This document shows positions 10,800-23,738 of a DNA stretch of 64,000 nt, piece after piece. The DNA comes from Cunninghamia lanceolata. Lineage: Eukaryota > Streptophyta > Pinopsida > Cupressales > Cupressaceae. A program made the translations under genes and the position numbers. Each line of letters starts with the position of its first letter. Within the stretch, counting starts at the first letter, position 1. The stretch covers positions 1-64,000 of the forward strand of contig BSBN01000860.1 of NCBI GenBank assembly GCA_027924645.1, written 5' to 3'. Below the pieces are notes generated by a model. That model worked only from the letters and a program-made list of their open reading frames with translations, ran no database searches and was not told the origin of the DNA.

Positions 10800-11900
10800 T
10801 CACACACAATAACTTATGACATAGATCAATGTGCTTAGTTTGCATGCTAAACATGTAGGGTTCTTTACAAATGCATGATGTGCCTATCTTTTTCATAACC
10901 AACTCTATGTGCCACCAACTAGGTTAGAAACATATACATTACCTACTAGATCCTAAATACACACATGTCCACCATCCAAGCTCTCATAAACCAAGAATGA
11001 CTCCTAATTGGGAGTCATGAGAAAAGGCTCTATAATCAATACTTGCCATGCACCCTTGTGTGCATGCTTAAAAGGATGTACAAAAAAAGTATCACCACAT
11101 CATCATTGGAGGCCCTTGAGTCTATATCATCATCTATTTATGTTTCCTTGCCTTCTTCTCCAAGTTGTAGTCTCTAGATGCTCCTAATATTTCCTTACTT
11201 CTAACATTTGACATTCAATTTTCAATGAGACCAAGATCCCTCCATAGACTTCTAGCATGCTTGTATTTTTTCATGTCCCTCTCTATATCCTTAGGATGAG
11301 TTCTCATAGACAAAAGATTGTTGATGGAATTTAATTTTTACTACTTCATCTCAGAAAGTGACAAACCCACCACATCATCAAGCTTCAACTTTGAGACATT
11401 GTTACTATTCACCATCATGAGATTACTCCAACTATTAGGGAAAGAATACAATAAATTTATGCATTGATCCTCCTCATCCATTTTCACATCTACAAATTCC
11501 AACTAGCTAAGTTGTTGAACTAATTTAGGTGCTTTGTTACTAAATCACCATCACCCATATATTTAAAGAACAAATATTATTTTGTACAAAAATCTTGTTG
11601 ACAAAGGAATTTGTGTAATACAAATTCCCTAACTTAACCTACTTAGGCTTCTTGCAATTTGTTTGTCCTAAAATATTTATAAACATTCAATTTTTGAGGC
11701 AAAGTTGAATGAGGCTCCTTGTCTTTCTTTCATCAACTTACTAGTTTTCATCTTTTTGTGCTAAAATGTTTTGGTCTGAACAACTACAACCCATATATCT
11801 CTATCAAGTATATACTCCATCTTAAGATTCCAAAGGTCAAAGCTGGTTCCATTAAACCTCTCCGCCTCTATTCTAAAAGCACTTATCATCTATATCTCCT
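10800..11900 (-). pseudogene. Ty1/copia remnants: gag start and end of RNase H
   Basis: Reading the minus strand from about 11896 gives a copia gag N-terminus with the pattern FNGTSFDLWNLKMEYIL, matching the family's Gly-x-x-(Y/F)-x-x-W core. Near 11490-11380 comes the mid-gag segment DEEDQCINLLYSFPNSW, typical of the UBN2 gag domain. Near 10860-10810 is MQTKHIDLCHKL, the end-of-RNase-H motif (usually a TKHIDIRYH form). The middle of pol is absent, so the element is internally deleted, with several stops and frameshifts. It lies within the DNA transposon and is most likely a nested insertion. Confidence 0.6.
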
Positions 11901-12655
11901 AAAAATAGTTCATTGCAACAAAACTCCCACTCAAACAAAAATAATATGAATTAGTCCTTAATTCTCCCATAGATCTAATAAGATAGCTAGGCCCTAATGA
12001 AACGAATGAAAAAAAATCAAAATATTCCTACTGGATCTTAAAAGAAGAGGGTTAAAGTTCTAATCTACACAAATTTTAGAAGAATAATTACATAAAAAAC
12101 AACATTTAGAAATTTGTATGAATAAATAATAGAAGGAGAGCTGTAGAAATCCTATTGGGTACATATCTACTATCTAATCAAAATCCATGAATCCCTATAT
12201 ATTTAATGTCCTTGTCAAATCAAGTCCCATTGGTAGAAAATATAATACCTTAAATAGTGTCCATGATGAAATGTAAAGTTTCAACAACCCAATCGTTTGA
12301 GCTTATTAATTTTCCAAAGTTGTAGGGGTTTCGACGTAAAGAATAGATTAATAATAAAATAATCACCTATTATCTAAATTAATAATCATAATGATCTAAT
12401 AAATAGTAAAAATGTATATAACTTACTAGAGATCAACAATCAGGTCCATATTTTTCTTGACTAGTTGTACTTGTGCATGTAATTTTCAAGTATTACTTGC
12501 TCTCCAAATTCATGGATATTTTAAACTTACATTTACAGATCTATTAGATTAAGTTTAAATTTATAGATATTTGTTTGTAAGTTTTCAATATGTATATATT
12601 TGTGAAATTATACATTTGTAAGTTTTTCATATGGATGTATTTGGAAATTTGCAGG
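11901..12655. other. AT-rich spacer before the + strand gene
   Basis: No supported coding frame. A pyrimidine stretch ending TTTGCAG at about 12653 could be the splice acceptor of the first visible exon of the next gene. Confidence 0.5.
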
Positions 12656-14924
12656 AGACATCTAATGGATGACCATACAATAGATGAATTTTTAATAGAT
12701 GACATTATTTATGAAAACCCCCCACCCCGTGATCCACCTCAAAACTCCCCACCCCCACTCCCTCCACCTCAAAACCCCCACCCCCTCCACTTGATGAGGC
12801 CTAATTGCGGCAAAGCATTAATGAAAATATTAATGCAATTGAGGAAAACATTAATTTGATTAATAATCAACCTCACTTGATGCCTCCTCATGTGGTTCGG
12901 TTTGCATCTTTGATGCAAACCATTATTGATTTTGTTTGGTCTATTGATGCAGACCTAAATAGATTTCACCTTTGGCGAGAGGAGAGGAGGCAATTCTATG
13001 TAGATGGTCTTTAATATAAAGACATCCATGATCTTCACATAACAAAACAAACATTAGCCCCATTTTTTTGTCACCTGAAAACTAATCAACCTATACCTGC
13101 AACAAAAAAAATCAATTAATTGGTGTAGGCATGAGACAATTTCGAGACATTTTTGGGATCAGCAGTGGATGGTGTTTGATCGCCCACCACATGCTAATTA
13201 TGAGGTACCACTATATTTTTTGAGAAAATTATGGGTGGAGTTTCAATTGGGTCAAAAACCCAATTATTTTGATATGAGAGAATTCCAGAGTGTTGGTGGT
13301 GGCATGCCACAACACAGACTGGGGGCACGAGTTGATCCCAATCGACCTGTTCCTTCTGCTCCTATGGTTGCTCCTATTTTGCCCACGATTCCTGCACCTA
13401 TTCAACACCAGGCAGTGTTGTCAACATTAGGAGCATTGAGTAGACTCTTAGGCAATCTCACTGAACAAGCTACCCACATGGCAGATGAATTCAGTGGTGG
13501 AGAGCATCATGGAGGAGTTGATGCATCTCATCATAGAGCCTCAGGCATGTCAGGGGCACATTTGTGTACAAATTGCAATCAACCGTGTTATGGTCTTGCT
13601 CCTACATCCACATCAGATGCAGCTACAACAGAAGTGGAGTCATACTTGGATCTACTATATTCAGATGATAATCCTACATAGGTACATTGACCACATTTTA
13701 TTAAATATTTCAAGTGCATAATTTGAACGTATCAAAATTTATATAAATAATTGAATGAATTAATATATAATTGTGAACTATTTGTTGTACAGATCTCAAG
13801 TCGCTCTAGGGCCGCATCACAATTTGATACATTAAGTTTTGCATCGACAACTATAGAGATTGGCACACCTTACGAGGTAAACCAATATGTCTTAACCCTA
13901 AAACATATGTATCTAATTCTAGTTTAAATTTTCTTCTTGAAACTTATCTATATTATATTTTAAATTAACAAGTGTATAAATAAATAAATAACTATATGTA
14001 AATGTATGTGAAACACTATTGTTGCAGTGAGGCTCAGGTCACGTGGCAGTTCCCATGTCTGATCGACCACGTGGCTTAGGTGTTTCTTGCATTGATCCTC
14101 CATCGTCAGTTGTTATGCCTGAGTATTCCCTGGTGTGTGTTTTAAAAAATTGTACTAAATTTGTACTAAGTTTATTTTTTGAGTTTATATAAATTTATAT
14201 ATGCACCGATATATTTAAGTGCAGGATGATAGGAGTGCGACCATTGGTCAGGTTGCTAGTCAGGGACAATTTCATGAGCCATCCACACATTTTGAGGTCC
14301 TAAACTTTACTAAATTTTCTATGTGCAATTTCTAGGTCTTTATATGCTAAATAAATTCTAACTTATTTCAAACTTGCTTTATTTGAAATTCTAGGAATTA
14401 GCAGGTCAAACTTTTGGTCAAGAAGATGAAACAACTATACCACCTGGACAACAAAATGTGGGAGTAGATGAGCATGATTGCACGGTAATTTAAATGCACA
14501 CTTTAACGCCTAGATTTAAATATTTAATTTCATACTTTTTTATAAATTAAATTAAATTTGGATGGTAACCTAATTCTTGAGTGTTTTAAATTTGAATATC
14601 TAGGAATTAACACCTGATGCTTTACGATCACTTGGGCAACAAAATGTGGGAGGAGATGACCAACATCATATGGTAATTTAATCATACATTAGTCTAGATT
14701 TAAATATTTAATATGAGTATTTTATAAATTAAATTAAATCTTCAATCAAATAAAATTCAAAATGAAATTTACATTTCAGAAGCACATGTATGTGTCATTT
14801 TAAATTTTTTTAATATTTTTACACAAGTTTCTTTCTCTTGTATATAGCATGAGGTAGATCCATTTATTTCACGAGGAAGAAAGAGGCCTCTTTCAGATTT
14901 GAACTTGAGTGATGATCATACCTG
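12656..14924 (+). pseudogene. Unrecognised multi-exon gene carried by the DNA transposon
   Basis: After an acceptor-like TTTGCAG the frame opens with an acidic start (MDDHTIDEFLIDD) and a Pro-rich tract. It shifts frame or hits TAA near 12802, then continues with an Asn/Ile/Glu helix to 13014. The next readable stretch, about 13040-13681, holds a Trp-rich part (MVFDRPPHANYEVPLYFL), a Pro/Ala linker and a CTNCNQPC motif near the end. Further short exon-like pieces with AG and GT edges lie at about 13796-13876, 14029-14130, 14226-14296, 14396-14484, 14605-14671 and 14848-14924; the last ends in TGA. I do not recognise the product. It may be a second transposon protein such as a DNA-binding partner. 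The early stop suggests a broken copy. Splicing is predicted by eye only. Confidence 0.45.
14396..14690 (+). repeat. Duplicated exon with flanking intron sequence
   Basis: Segments at about 14396-14484 and 14605-14671 both begin after an AG with GAATTA, share CAACAAAATGTGGGAG, and end with GTAATTTAA. The sequence after each donor (TAGATTTAAATATTTAAT, then a TATAAATTAAATTAAAT run) is also shared. An exon plus part of its intron was therefore copied in tandem about 205 bp away. Confidence 0.65.
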
Positions 14925-14929
14925 ACATA

Positions 14930-17900
14930 GATATTTATTTCATAGACTAAACTATATGATGTACATTATTTTTTATATATGCCACTAGGACTTTGACTAT
15001 ATATGTCAAACTTGCTATTACATGGACTTCTAGATATATTTCAGTATTTCATGAACTATGATTTGTATTTATTTATATGCTGACTATGAGTAGATGTTTT
15101 AGTACACATTTCATGGGTCCTACCTATATTTTATAGTATTTCATGGACTTATCTAGATAGATCTACATGTATATATTATTGACTATATGCTTGAACATTT
15201 TAGTATGTTAGATAATATGTTAAATATGCTTCATTGTTCACTTCTAGATTATAAATTATTTAATTGCTCGACATGTTTGCAGATTTCTCTCTACTAGATT
15301 TTTTAATTTAAAATGAAAAACTATCTTTAATGTGTTTAAAATAGTGAACTATATCTTTGGTAGGAAAAGATATTGTTTTCACCTTGCTTTTAAAACACTC
15401 TATTAAGGGGAAAAAATGTAAGGCATTTTTTTTCAAATTTTTATATGACTATTTTATTTGACAATTTCTCCTACAATATTTCTATATAATGGTTCTCCTT
15501 GTGCATCATTAGACATCAAATATCAAGGCAACATAGGTTTTAAAGTCCACATTCTACTAGTTCAAATCCACACATCACAAATCAAATCCTTGTGGAAGGT
15601 TAGATCCGCAACACTCCATATTGAACTCATGACGCTTGGGATCAATATGCCAAATTCTAAGAGCAACCTTGTTCATATTTTTTGCAGTGCTTCCAATGCA
15701 TTTAAGAAGTGATTATGCATTATGGTTCAATAGTTATAACTAAAATAGTGAACAATCTATTAACTGCCAAAATTAATTAAATGTTTTCATTTATATTTAT
15801 ATTCAAAAAACAAAATTCTAATACATCACCTCACAAACCTAAATTAAGTTAATTTACATAGTGGAATAGATAGGTTTGGTGTTACAAATATCTAATAGAT
15901 AAGTTTGGTGTTATAATTATCTAATAGATTATGTCTTTTTGGGATATGAGAGGAGAATTTAATTATGATATAATCATAATGGATTAGTTTATCTTTCAAT
16001 TCAATTTTAATGGGTGACTAATTATGAAAAATTAATTATTTTCTTGAAAGTTTTTATTTTTCATTTATTTATTTTTGTTAGAAAATGTTAAAATTTAATT
16101 GTGTGATTGTTTGAATGAATTTTGCTAGGGAGAAAATCAATTTGCATTAGTTAAAAAGGACAAAAAAGTGTCCATCCAATGGTGAAGCAACAAACTAATT
16201 TTTTATGCGAGTTTATAATGTGACAGTTGATGATCCACAAGTTTTAGATTTGTTCTTCAAACACGTTTTGAGTATAACTTCTAGTTGCTACTCCTAATCA
16301 TTCATATTACAATTCACTCTTCTTTAGTGACATTTGGCAATCATTTTGGAAGCTTTTGGGTTGTTAGTTGTACATTTTCATTTTGTTTCCTTTGCAAACT
16401 AATTGCTAGACTATTGTAGTTAATCACATAATAGTCCATGATCTTTGCATTTCTCATAAGAGGAGTGTGCAATGGGATAATTATTTGCATGTCATTTAGC
16501 ATAGCTACAAGGGTTGCAACATGTATGTGCAAAAGGATTCTCTAATTTTGAAGTCTATTATATTTTCCAATATTTTGTACTTTAATAGATTCCAATTGCT
16601 CTTCCAACTCCAAATACACTACTACTAGTAGAAGAAAGATGAAAAGTTGTTTTGCTTGTACAAAATTTGGCCAAACTTCATAAAACTTAGGACATTCTCT
16701 AGCAAAACTTGAGCCAAAATTTAGGGCACTTTATAACAAGGTAATACCTAGGATAAACCTTGCATTTCCCTTCACATGTGTTAAAGTAGACTTCGTAGTT
16801 ATAGTAGCAACAATGTTGGAACTAAAGATGGGGAATGTAGATGCATGCATAATCAAAAAGTAAGGTCATTCACTCTAATAGTCTAGTGTACACAAGCATA
16901 CATACTCTATAATACAACAATTTATTTGGCAATAAAACGAGATGTGTGCAATCCAATGTAATAGCTAGAGTGATTTTCTTCAAAAGATAAGTGCACCTAT
17001 TACAATTTTCTTTAAAAGTTGAAACAACCTATAAAATACAATAGTGTAAGGCTCAACCCACTATGTGAGCAATTCAGTACAAAATTTGGACTAATCTTCT
17101 TCATAAGGTAACATACCTAGTCCAATTTACTACATATGGTAAAGTGAATTGCAAAATATGATAAAATGATAAGGATGTTAGGCTCACTTTGATAGTGTCC
17201 AAACAAAATCTTCTTAAAAAAACATTCAAAACATGATTCAAATGAAACATTCAATTCTTGTAGAGAAACTAACTCTTTAGAAGAAAAACCATATAGAACC
17301 AAACATTCATTTTATATGTATATTTCAACATATTTTTTTTATCAACGATCAAGGAATTCCTCAGGCTCATATACTCTCATGCATTATCCCTAGGCTTGAT
17401 TGGGCCATTACTTAATGCAATTGATTTTCTCATGTTTCTTGAGCATTGTAAGTTAAACAATAATTGGATTTTGCATTTAGGATACATAGATGACTTTCTC
17501 CTTCAGATTATTTAGCCAATGAAATGGTTATTATCAAGGTTTCATGGCTTTTATGACCGTATATATGTTGTTATTTTTAGGATAGTAATAAGGGCAATTT
17601 TGGACAAGCATGTGTATCTTTTTTCAACAAGAAACCATTCGCTTGCATTTGGATCCTCATGCCACCTTCGCCTTCTTGTGTTTATCCATAGATGAGATTA
17701 TCTTCAAATTCTTAATAACATCTTTGATTGGTCATGAAGGCAAGTGGCTATTAGGGATTGTTATGACAATCATATAGGTGTTGGGATGACCACTTATGCA
17801 TTTTACAGTCCTCTCTTGTTTCATTAGGACAATCCTATAATTGGTTTGGTAGCCTCTTATCAATTTCATGAAGGCCACTTGTTTCCATAGATACATGTCT

Positions 17901-18589
17901 ATCTAACTAGCATATGACCATTTAGAATGATATAAGAACATCAACCATTATGAAAACCTCTTGACTAACATGATTACTTTATTGTTTCATGAGTGTCCTA
18001 TTTGTTTCATGACTATCCTATTTGTTTCAATCCATACCATGATACTTATGACTACACCTAGGTAATATGATATCACAGTCCCATATTTATTGGTGATAGC
18101 ATTAGACTGTTCAAGACAATGATTGAAGGATATAGAGGAGGACTATGGCATTCATAGAGGTGATATTAAACCATTTCAAATATGCAAACTATCCTAGGAC
18201 TATTTCCCTAACTATCATGACACTACTACACAATCATGAATGAATGAGAGTTAGAGTGAGTAGATGGATAGGTTCTATACAAGTCTTTTCAACTTTTGTG
18301 CATTTAAATAATATAAAATAAATGCTAAATCAACACATCTCAAAACATAGCTAAAGTGGGTACAAAAATGATAGGAAAAATACAAACTATATACTTATTG
18401 AACCTCTACATTAATATCATTTGTGGCAATCATAAAATAATATTCAATCAGTGAAAATTAAATACATAGATCATAAAAAGAGTCTCAAAACAAAAAATAA
18501 GTCCATTATGAAACATATGAGTAGATCTATACAATTATCTTATAGGTCCATGCTATTAGTTTGACAAGACTACAAAATTGATCTACCAT
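14930..18589. other. AT-rich middle of the transposon, no supported gene
   Basis: Only short frames occur (for example 15458-15712, 16341-16532 minus, 17117-17302 minus), none with a recognisable motif. Confidence 0.5.
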
Positions 18590-19030
18590 TTACATTATGA
18601 CGAAATCTTGTAGTGGTAATCATGGAAAAATCTACTTGTAGGATACACCTACAAGAAATAATGACTGCAAATGAGAATGAAAGAATATGTACCAAAAACA
18701 CAAAATATTGATCCAATATGTAACTAGATAACACAAAAGAGGATGTAAGACGATGGCTTAAGGGGAGCTAAGAGGATGTCTTAAGGGGATACATAAGAGG
18801 ATGGCTTTAGGGGATGTATAAGAGGATTAATTAAAAGGGGAGCTAGAAGAGGATGTTTTAAGGGGATACAAAAGAGGATAGCTTTCTTGGAGAGATGTAC
18901 ACGAGTCAATTTACAAAGTATAAGACAAAACTTGATGGCTTAAGGGGATGTAAGAGGATGGCTTAAGAGGAGCTAAGAGGATGAATTAAGGGGATGCACA
19001 AGTGGGTGTCTTTAGAGGATGGATGAGAAA
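18590..19030. repeat. Partial ~311-bp repeat plus AGGGGATG / GGATGGCTTA minisatellite
   Basis: 18590-18735 is a diverged partial copy of the 311-bp unit found at 19051. From about 18740 to 19025 the phrases AAGGGGAGCTAAGAGGATG, AAGGGGATACATAAGAGGATG and TTTAGGGGATG repeat at roughly 20-45-bp intervals. A last fragment recurs at 19965-20005. Confidence 0.8.
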
Positions 19031-19050
19031 TATGAGTATATATATATGTA

Positions 19051-19945
19051 ATTACCTAATTTGCATTCACTTTTAGTTGAAGACTACAAAATTGACTTCA
19101 CATACTTGTATGGTGAAAACTTCTATTGACAATCATGCAAATTTAACTACTTGTCTAGGGTACACTTGCAAAAAGTAATGCTCAAATGTACAAGTAAATT
19201 AACTATATATTTACATGAGTCGATACAAAATTTAAGACAAAGGGAATAATATAGAAGGTGAAATGAAAATGAAAGAATTTATATACTAAAAACATAACAC
19301 ATTGATGCATTATGTAACTAGATAACATCTTGAATATGAAAGCCAAATGTAAGTATATACAATTACCTAATTTGGGTTCACTTTTAGTTGAAGACTACAA
19401 AATTGACCTCACATACTTGTATGGTGAAAACTTCTATTGACAATCATGCAAATTTGACTACTTGTCTAGGGTACACCTGCAAAAAGTAATGTTCAAATGT
19501 ACAAGTAAATTAACTATATATCTACATGAGTCGATACAAAATTTAAGACAAGGGGAATAATATAGAAGGTGAAATGAGAATGAAAGAATTTATATACCAA
19601 AAACACAACACATTGATGCATTATGTAACTAGATAACATGTTGAATGTGAAAGCCATAATGTAAGTATATACAATTACCTAATTTGCATTCACTTTTAGT
19701 TGAAGACTACAAAATTGACCTCACATACTTGTATGGTGAAAACTTCTATTGACAATCATGCAATTTTGACTACTTGTCTAGGGTACACCTGCAAAAGTAA
19801 TGTTCAAATGTACAAGTAAATTAACCATATATTTACATAAGTCGATACAAAATTTAAGACAAGGGGAATAATATAGAAGGTGAAATGAGAATGAAAGAAT
19901 TCATATACCAAAAACACAAAACATTGATGCATTACATGTAACTAG
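19051..19945. repeat. Three tandem copies of a ~311-bp unit
   Basis: ATTACCTAATTTG opens the units at 19051, 19362 and 19674 (spacing 311 and 312 bp). The body, including GACTACAAAATTGAC, ACTACTTGTCTAGGGTACAC and ACTAGATAACAT, is repeated almost unchanged, so these duplications are recent relative to the rest of the transposon. No frame is maintained. Confidence 0.9.
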
Positions 19946-20100
19946 ATAACATTATAGGATACATTTAAGAGGATGGATTTAGGGGATGTAAGAGTATGGT
20001 TTACATACCTAAAAATTTATTCCATTGTACCATCTGCATCCTCATTTTTTTGTAATGCATCTATAATTGACTCATGTTCTTCTATCGAAAGTGTCCATAA

Positions 20101-23100
20101 CTATTTATTAGTAGGTTTGCCTTGATATCTGACTAGTTTTATATTTGTTGTCACAACCAAATGTGAGTAGTGTATGATCTTATTATGTGTTTCATAATCT
20201 TCAAATGCAGGGAAACCATTCTTTCTTATTAGATATTTTCGTAGCCAAGTGCCAACAACAATCATAGAATCTGTTGGATACTCCATGTTATCATCATCTA
20301 CTCTAGGATGTAACAACTTTTGTTTTGTCTCAACACATCGAGCCAACCAATACTCAGTTTCCTCTTCATTGCCCTCAAGTGCAACAACAACATACACATG
20401 TCCTGCAAACAAAAATTATGTAATTCAATAAAGTGTGACATGTATCTAAATCACATAAATTTGTACATGCATACATATATAATTAATTATATATAGATGT
20501 TCAAAAAAATGGCAATAAAAAAATATTGAAAATAAAAGTACATTCTTGTACAAGGTCTGAAACATGATCATAGTCATCTGATGCAAACACTTGATTATCA
20601 TCTTCAATTGTTGTTTCAAGTTGATCTTGTGTTTCTGTAGGTGTCAAGGATCTTTGTTTCCATTCTTCAACCCATTCTGTATTTTCACATGCTCCCCAAT
20701 CACCTGTAATAAAAAATTGATAAAAACATGCAAGCCCCCTAGTCCATATAGTCCATGTGTTTGCATTTGAACTCTTAAATGAATGCCATTTTGTTGATCC
20801 AATTATTGTCTCACTATCAAGTCGAGTAGGAATATTCTCTTCTTGAACTAACCAAAAGAATCGTCAAATTGTAGAGTTCTCACTTGATCCCATAGATAAT
20901 TTTTCATTACACCAATCCACAATTGCAAGTGCATCTCTAAATTTGGCTGCATCCTCAAATTTTAGTTTCTCTCTAACAAGAGCTCTTTTCACACATGCTC
21001 AAGCTCCATCATGTTCTACTTTACCATGTCCATCTTCAAAAAAATTCCACATATGTTGGATATTATTTTCTTTGTGAGCCCTACATAGCCAATAAAACAT
21101 TCTTGCATTTTTGAATTGCCCTGTACAATTATCTGAATGAAATGTTGTGCCATCTAGATTCCTCTTTCTTTTAAACTTTCATAAAATTTTGTGAAACGAT
21201 ATTGCACAAACTCTGAAGAGTGTAACCGGTTATCACTCAAATAGAAATGATACTCCCTCAAAATTTTTCTATTATCTTCTGTACTATCTTCTGCATGTTT
21301 GTATACAATATGAACAAATATGGCCACTTGCACTGAATTATAATACTGAGATTGAATTTTCTCTTGTGGAGCAAGAGTATAGTTTTCTGCAAAGTCAAGC
21401 ACTAATAGGATAGTTCCAATTAGAAATGTGTTTTTACATGAACGAAATTGTCCATCAAGCCACCGAGCATATTGGAAGTGTTTGACATATTTGGATACAA
21501 TATTATCCTTAAAATCTTTGATGAATGCATGCACACAATTTTTTGCAGTGACTAACTCACAATGCTTTCCAATTTTTCCATCTTTTAAAGAATATTCAAC
21601 ATTCTTGAATCTTTTCACATCTACTAATTGTTGTCCAAATTCATGTGAAATATTTTCATGCATACATTCTCCTAACAATGAAAAGTTGCCAATCTATTGT
21701 ATTGTCCAGAAATACATGCTTTTGAATAAAATAAGTATCCAGTAGATGTTTCACAAAACAAACTTGCTACAAACTCCTTAATTGTTTGAGGTGGCATATT
21801 AATACCACATTCCTGCATAATTTTGTTAGTATGCAAAGTAGAACGTATATATCGAAAAACATCATAATAATAACGAAATTGCACATGAGTTTTACAACAA
21901 GAGATTCACTGTTTATTAATTTTCACATACCAAGGTTTACATTTCTCGAAAGATCTTTGGCTTATGGTAATATTAAATGGTTCTAACACTAAATCATCTA
22001 AGAATTTTTTATATAATTCAGTTTGAGTCATGTCTAATAGATATTTTGGATGAGGATCACGAATTTTAGAACCCACTCTTAATTTTAAAACATCTCTAAC
22101 ATTAGATGATACCCTTGTATTATCATGCTAATATTTTTCAATTAAAGATTTGATTTCACTATTTAATTTCATGTCATACCTTGGGAGTCTACCACTAAAA
22201 CTCCAACATTGGTTAATTGGATCTTTTTCAATATATTCTCTTCTCTTTGCTGCTTTTCTCAAAGTTTTAGGATTTATATTTAGAATTTCACTTGTCTTAC
22301 TTATCATGCTTTTATTAGAAGATGATTTATTGACTAAAGCAGTTGTTATAGCTCTTCATGCTGCATTGCTATCTTTAGATCGACTCTTTTTACCAATAGA
22401 ATCAATAGCATTAGCAACACTAGATAAAACTTGTTTGATTAATTCATCTTTTTTTTAGGTTTTACAAAGATGCCTAACTTTTTCATTACTTTTCGCAATT
22501 TCCACATCTTCATCAATTGCATCGTAAGTTGACATTGAAATCCAAGATTTTTTCTATAAAAAAATATTTTATATAATCTATTTGCATGAGTTCTCATTTG
22601 CCTCCAAGAAATCTTACCAGGAAGATTATCTAAGACATTTCTTTCAATCTCAAATAAAACATTTTCATTTTCACTCCTATAAGCGATATCATTCTCATTC
22701 ATATTATCAATAGGTGGGTTTGAAGACATACCTAGATTTGTTTCTATAGTCGTGTTTTCCATATCCGTGAAAGTTGGCTTCGAAGACACACCTGGATTTG
22801 TTTCTATAGTTGTGTTTTCTATATCATTGAAAGTTGGCTCCGAAGGCACACCTGGATTTGTTTCTATAGTCATGTTTTCCATATCATTGAAAGCTAGCTC
22901 TAAAGACATACCTAGATTTGTTTGTATAGTCACATTTTCCATATCTTCGAAAGTTGGGTTTGAAGACATACATGCATTTGTTTCTATAGACACATTTTCT
23001 TTCAAATTCACCATTTCCACATTTGCATCATCTACATTCATCCCATCATTTATAGTCTCTTGAATGTCTTTCTCTTCAATATTCATGGAACTAGATGCTT

Positions 23101-23191
23101 CAATATTCTTCATCTCTTGAATCCTTGCTCTTCTATCTCTTTGCCTTTTTGCTTCCTTCTTTCTATTTGCTTCAATTTCTTGAGGTGTCAT
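20101..23191 (-). pseudogene. Decayed transposase of the 14.7-kb DNA transposon
   Basis: The minus strand starts at ATG 23191 with a basic region, then five 20-residue acidic repeats (22730-23010), then a Lys/Arg-rich helix-turn-helix-like part near 22300. A segment FEKCKPWYVK followed by SCCKTHVQFRYYYDVF lies around 21960-21850. The core holds LDFAENYTL (Asp codon 21394-21396), HSDNCTGQFKNARMFYWL (Asp 21131-21133) and EDGHGKVEHDGA (Glu 21014-21016), giving a candidate D-D-(38)-E triad with about 87 residues between the Asps. The last piece, 20412-20101, follows an intron ending TTTGCAG. In-frame stops (for example TGA just after HDGA) and a frameshift near 21154 break it. Uncharacterised proteins with the DF(A/S)ENY, SDG/N..GQ(F/Y)KN and HGK...DG signatures are known widely in plants and animals; which transposon superfamily they belong to I cannot settle here. 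Confidence 0.7.
22730..23010 (-). repeat. 60-bp coding tandem repeat in the transposase N-terminus
   Basis: Five in-frame 60-bp copies encode a 20-residue unit of the form F.DMEN.TIETN.G.SS.PT, acidic and Asn/Thr rich. Its reading frame stays open in every copy. Confidence 0.9.
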
Positions 23192-23625
23192 TACCCTCCT
23201 TTATTTTTTTTCTTTGACGTTGATTTGATCCCATGATTACCAAACCCTCTTGATAAAATAACAATTGATACTTAATCCAATTTCATAAATGATGTACTTA
23301 TCTAAAATTTTGAAGTAGAATTAGATGTAGATCCTTTGTTCCATAGATTTTGAAGTAAAAAGTAGATGTAAAAATAAAAACCGTCTTTCTTTATTCCTCT
23401 TGAAAATAGCTCATGCACTTGATTTCACTTCAAAATTGTTCATATGATTGATTCCTTTCAAAATCTGAATAGAATATGACTTGTCAAGAGATTCCACAAG
23501 ACACCTGTAAGTAAAAAAATGTAGAAATTGTTGTTGTAGGGTCGTACTGATCAGACTTGCAAGTTGTAGGGATACAGTAATTGTACGTTTTTCCCTGATA
23601 TAAGAAATAATAGATATAATAGAAA
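23192..23625. other. Presumed 5' flank of the transposase gene
   Basis: AT-rich sequence between the transposase start and the right subterminal repeats. No clear TATA box could be assigned. Confidence 0.35.
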
Positions 23626-23738
23626 CAGGTACCCGTTCTTAAAAATAACGGGTACTTGTTATAATTTTTATAAATGGGTACCCGTTATATAACAGGTACC
23701 CATTATGTAATGCGTACCCATTTTATAATGGGTACCCA
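23626..23738. repeat. 18-bp subterminal tandem repeat (GGGTACCC palindrome), right
   Basis: Six units start at 23626, 23649, 23675, 23693, 23711 and 23729; the last four are exactly 18 bp apart. The core is the same as at 9869-9987. The cluster lies about 800 bp inside the right end, against about 70 bp at the left. Confidence 0.9.

Noticed and set aside
13040..13170. PIF/Harbinger-like motif in the + strand gene of the transposon
   Set aside because: LHITKQTLAPFF...PIPATKKI vaguely recalls that family, but there is no DDE core nearby and the duplication is not TWA.
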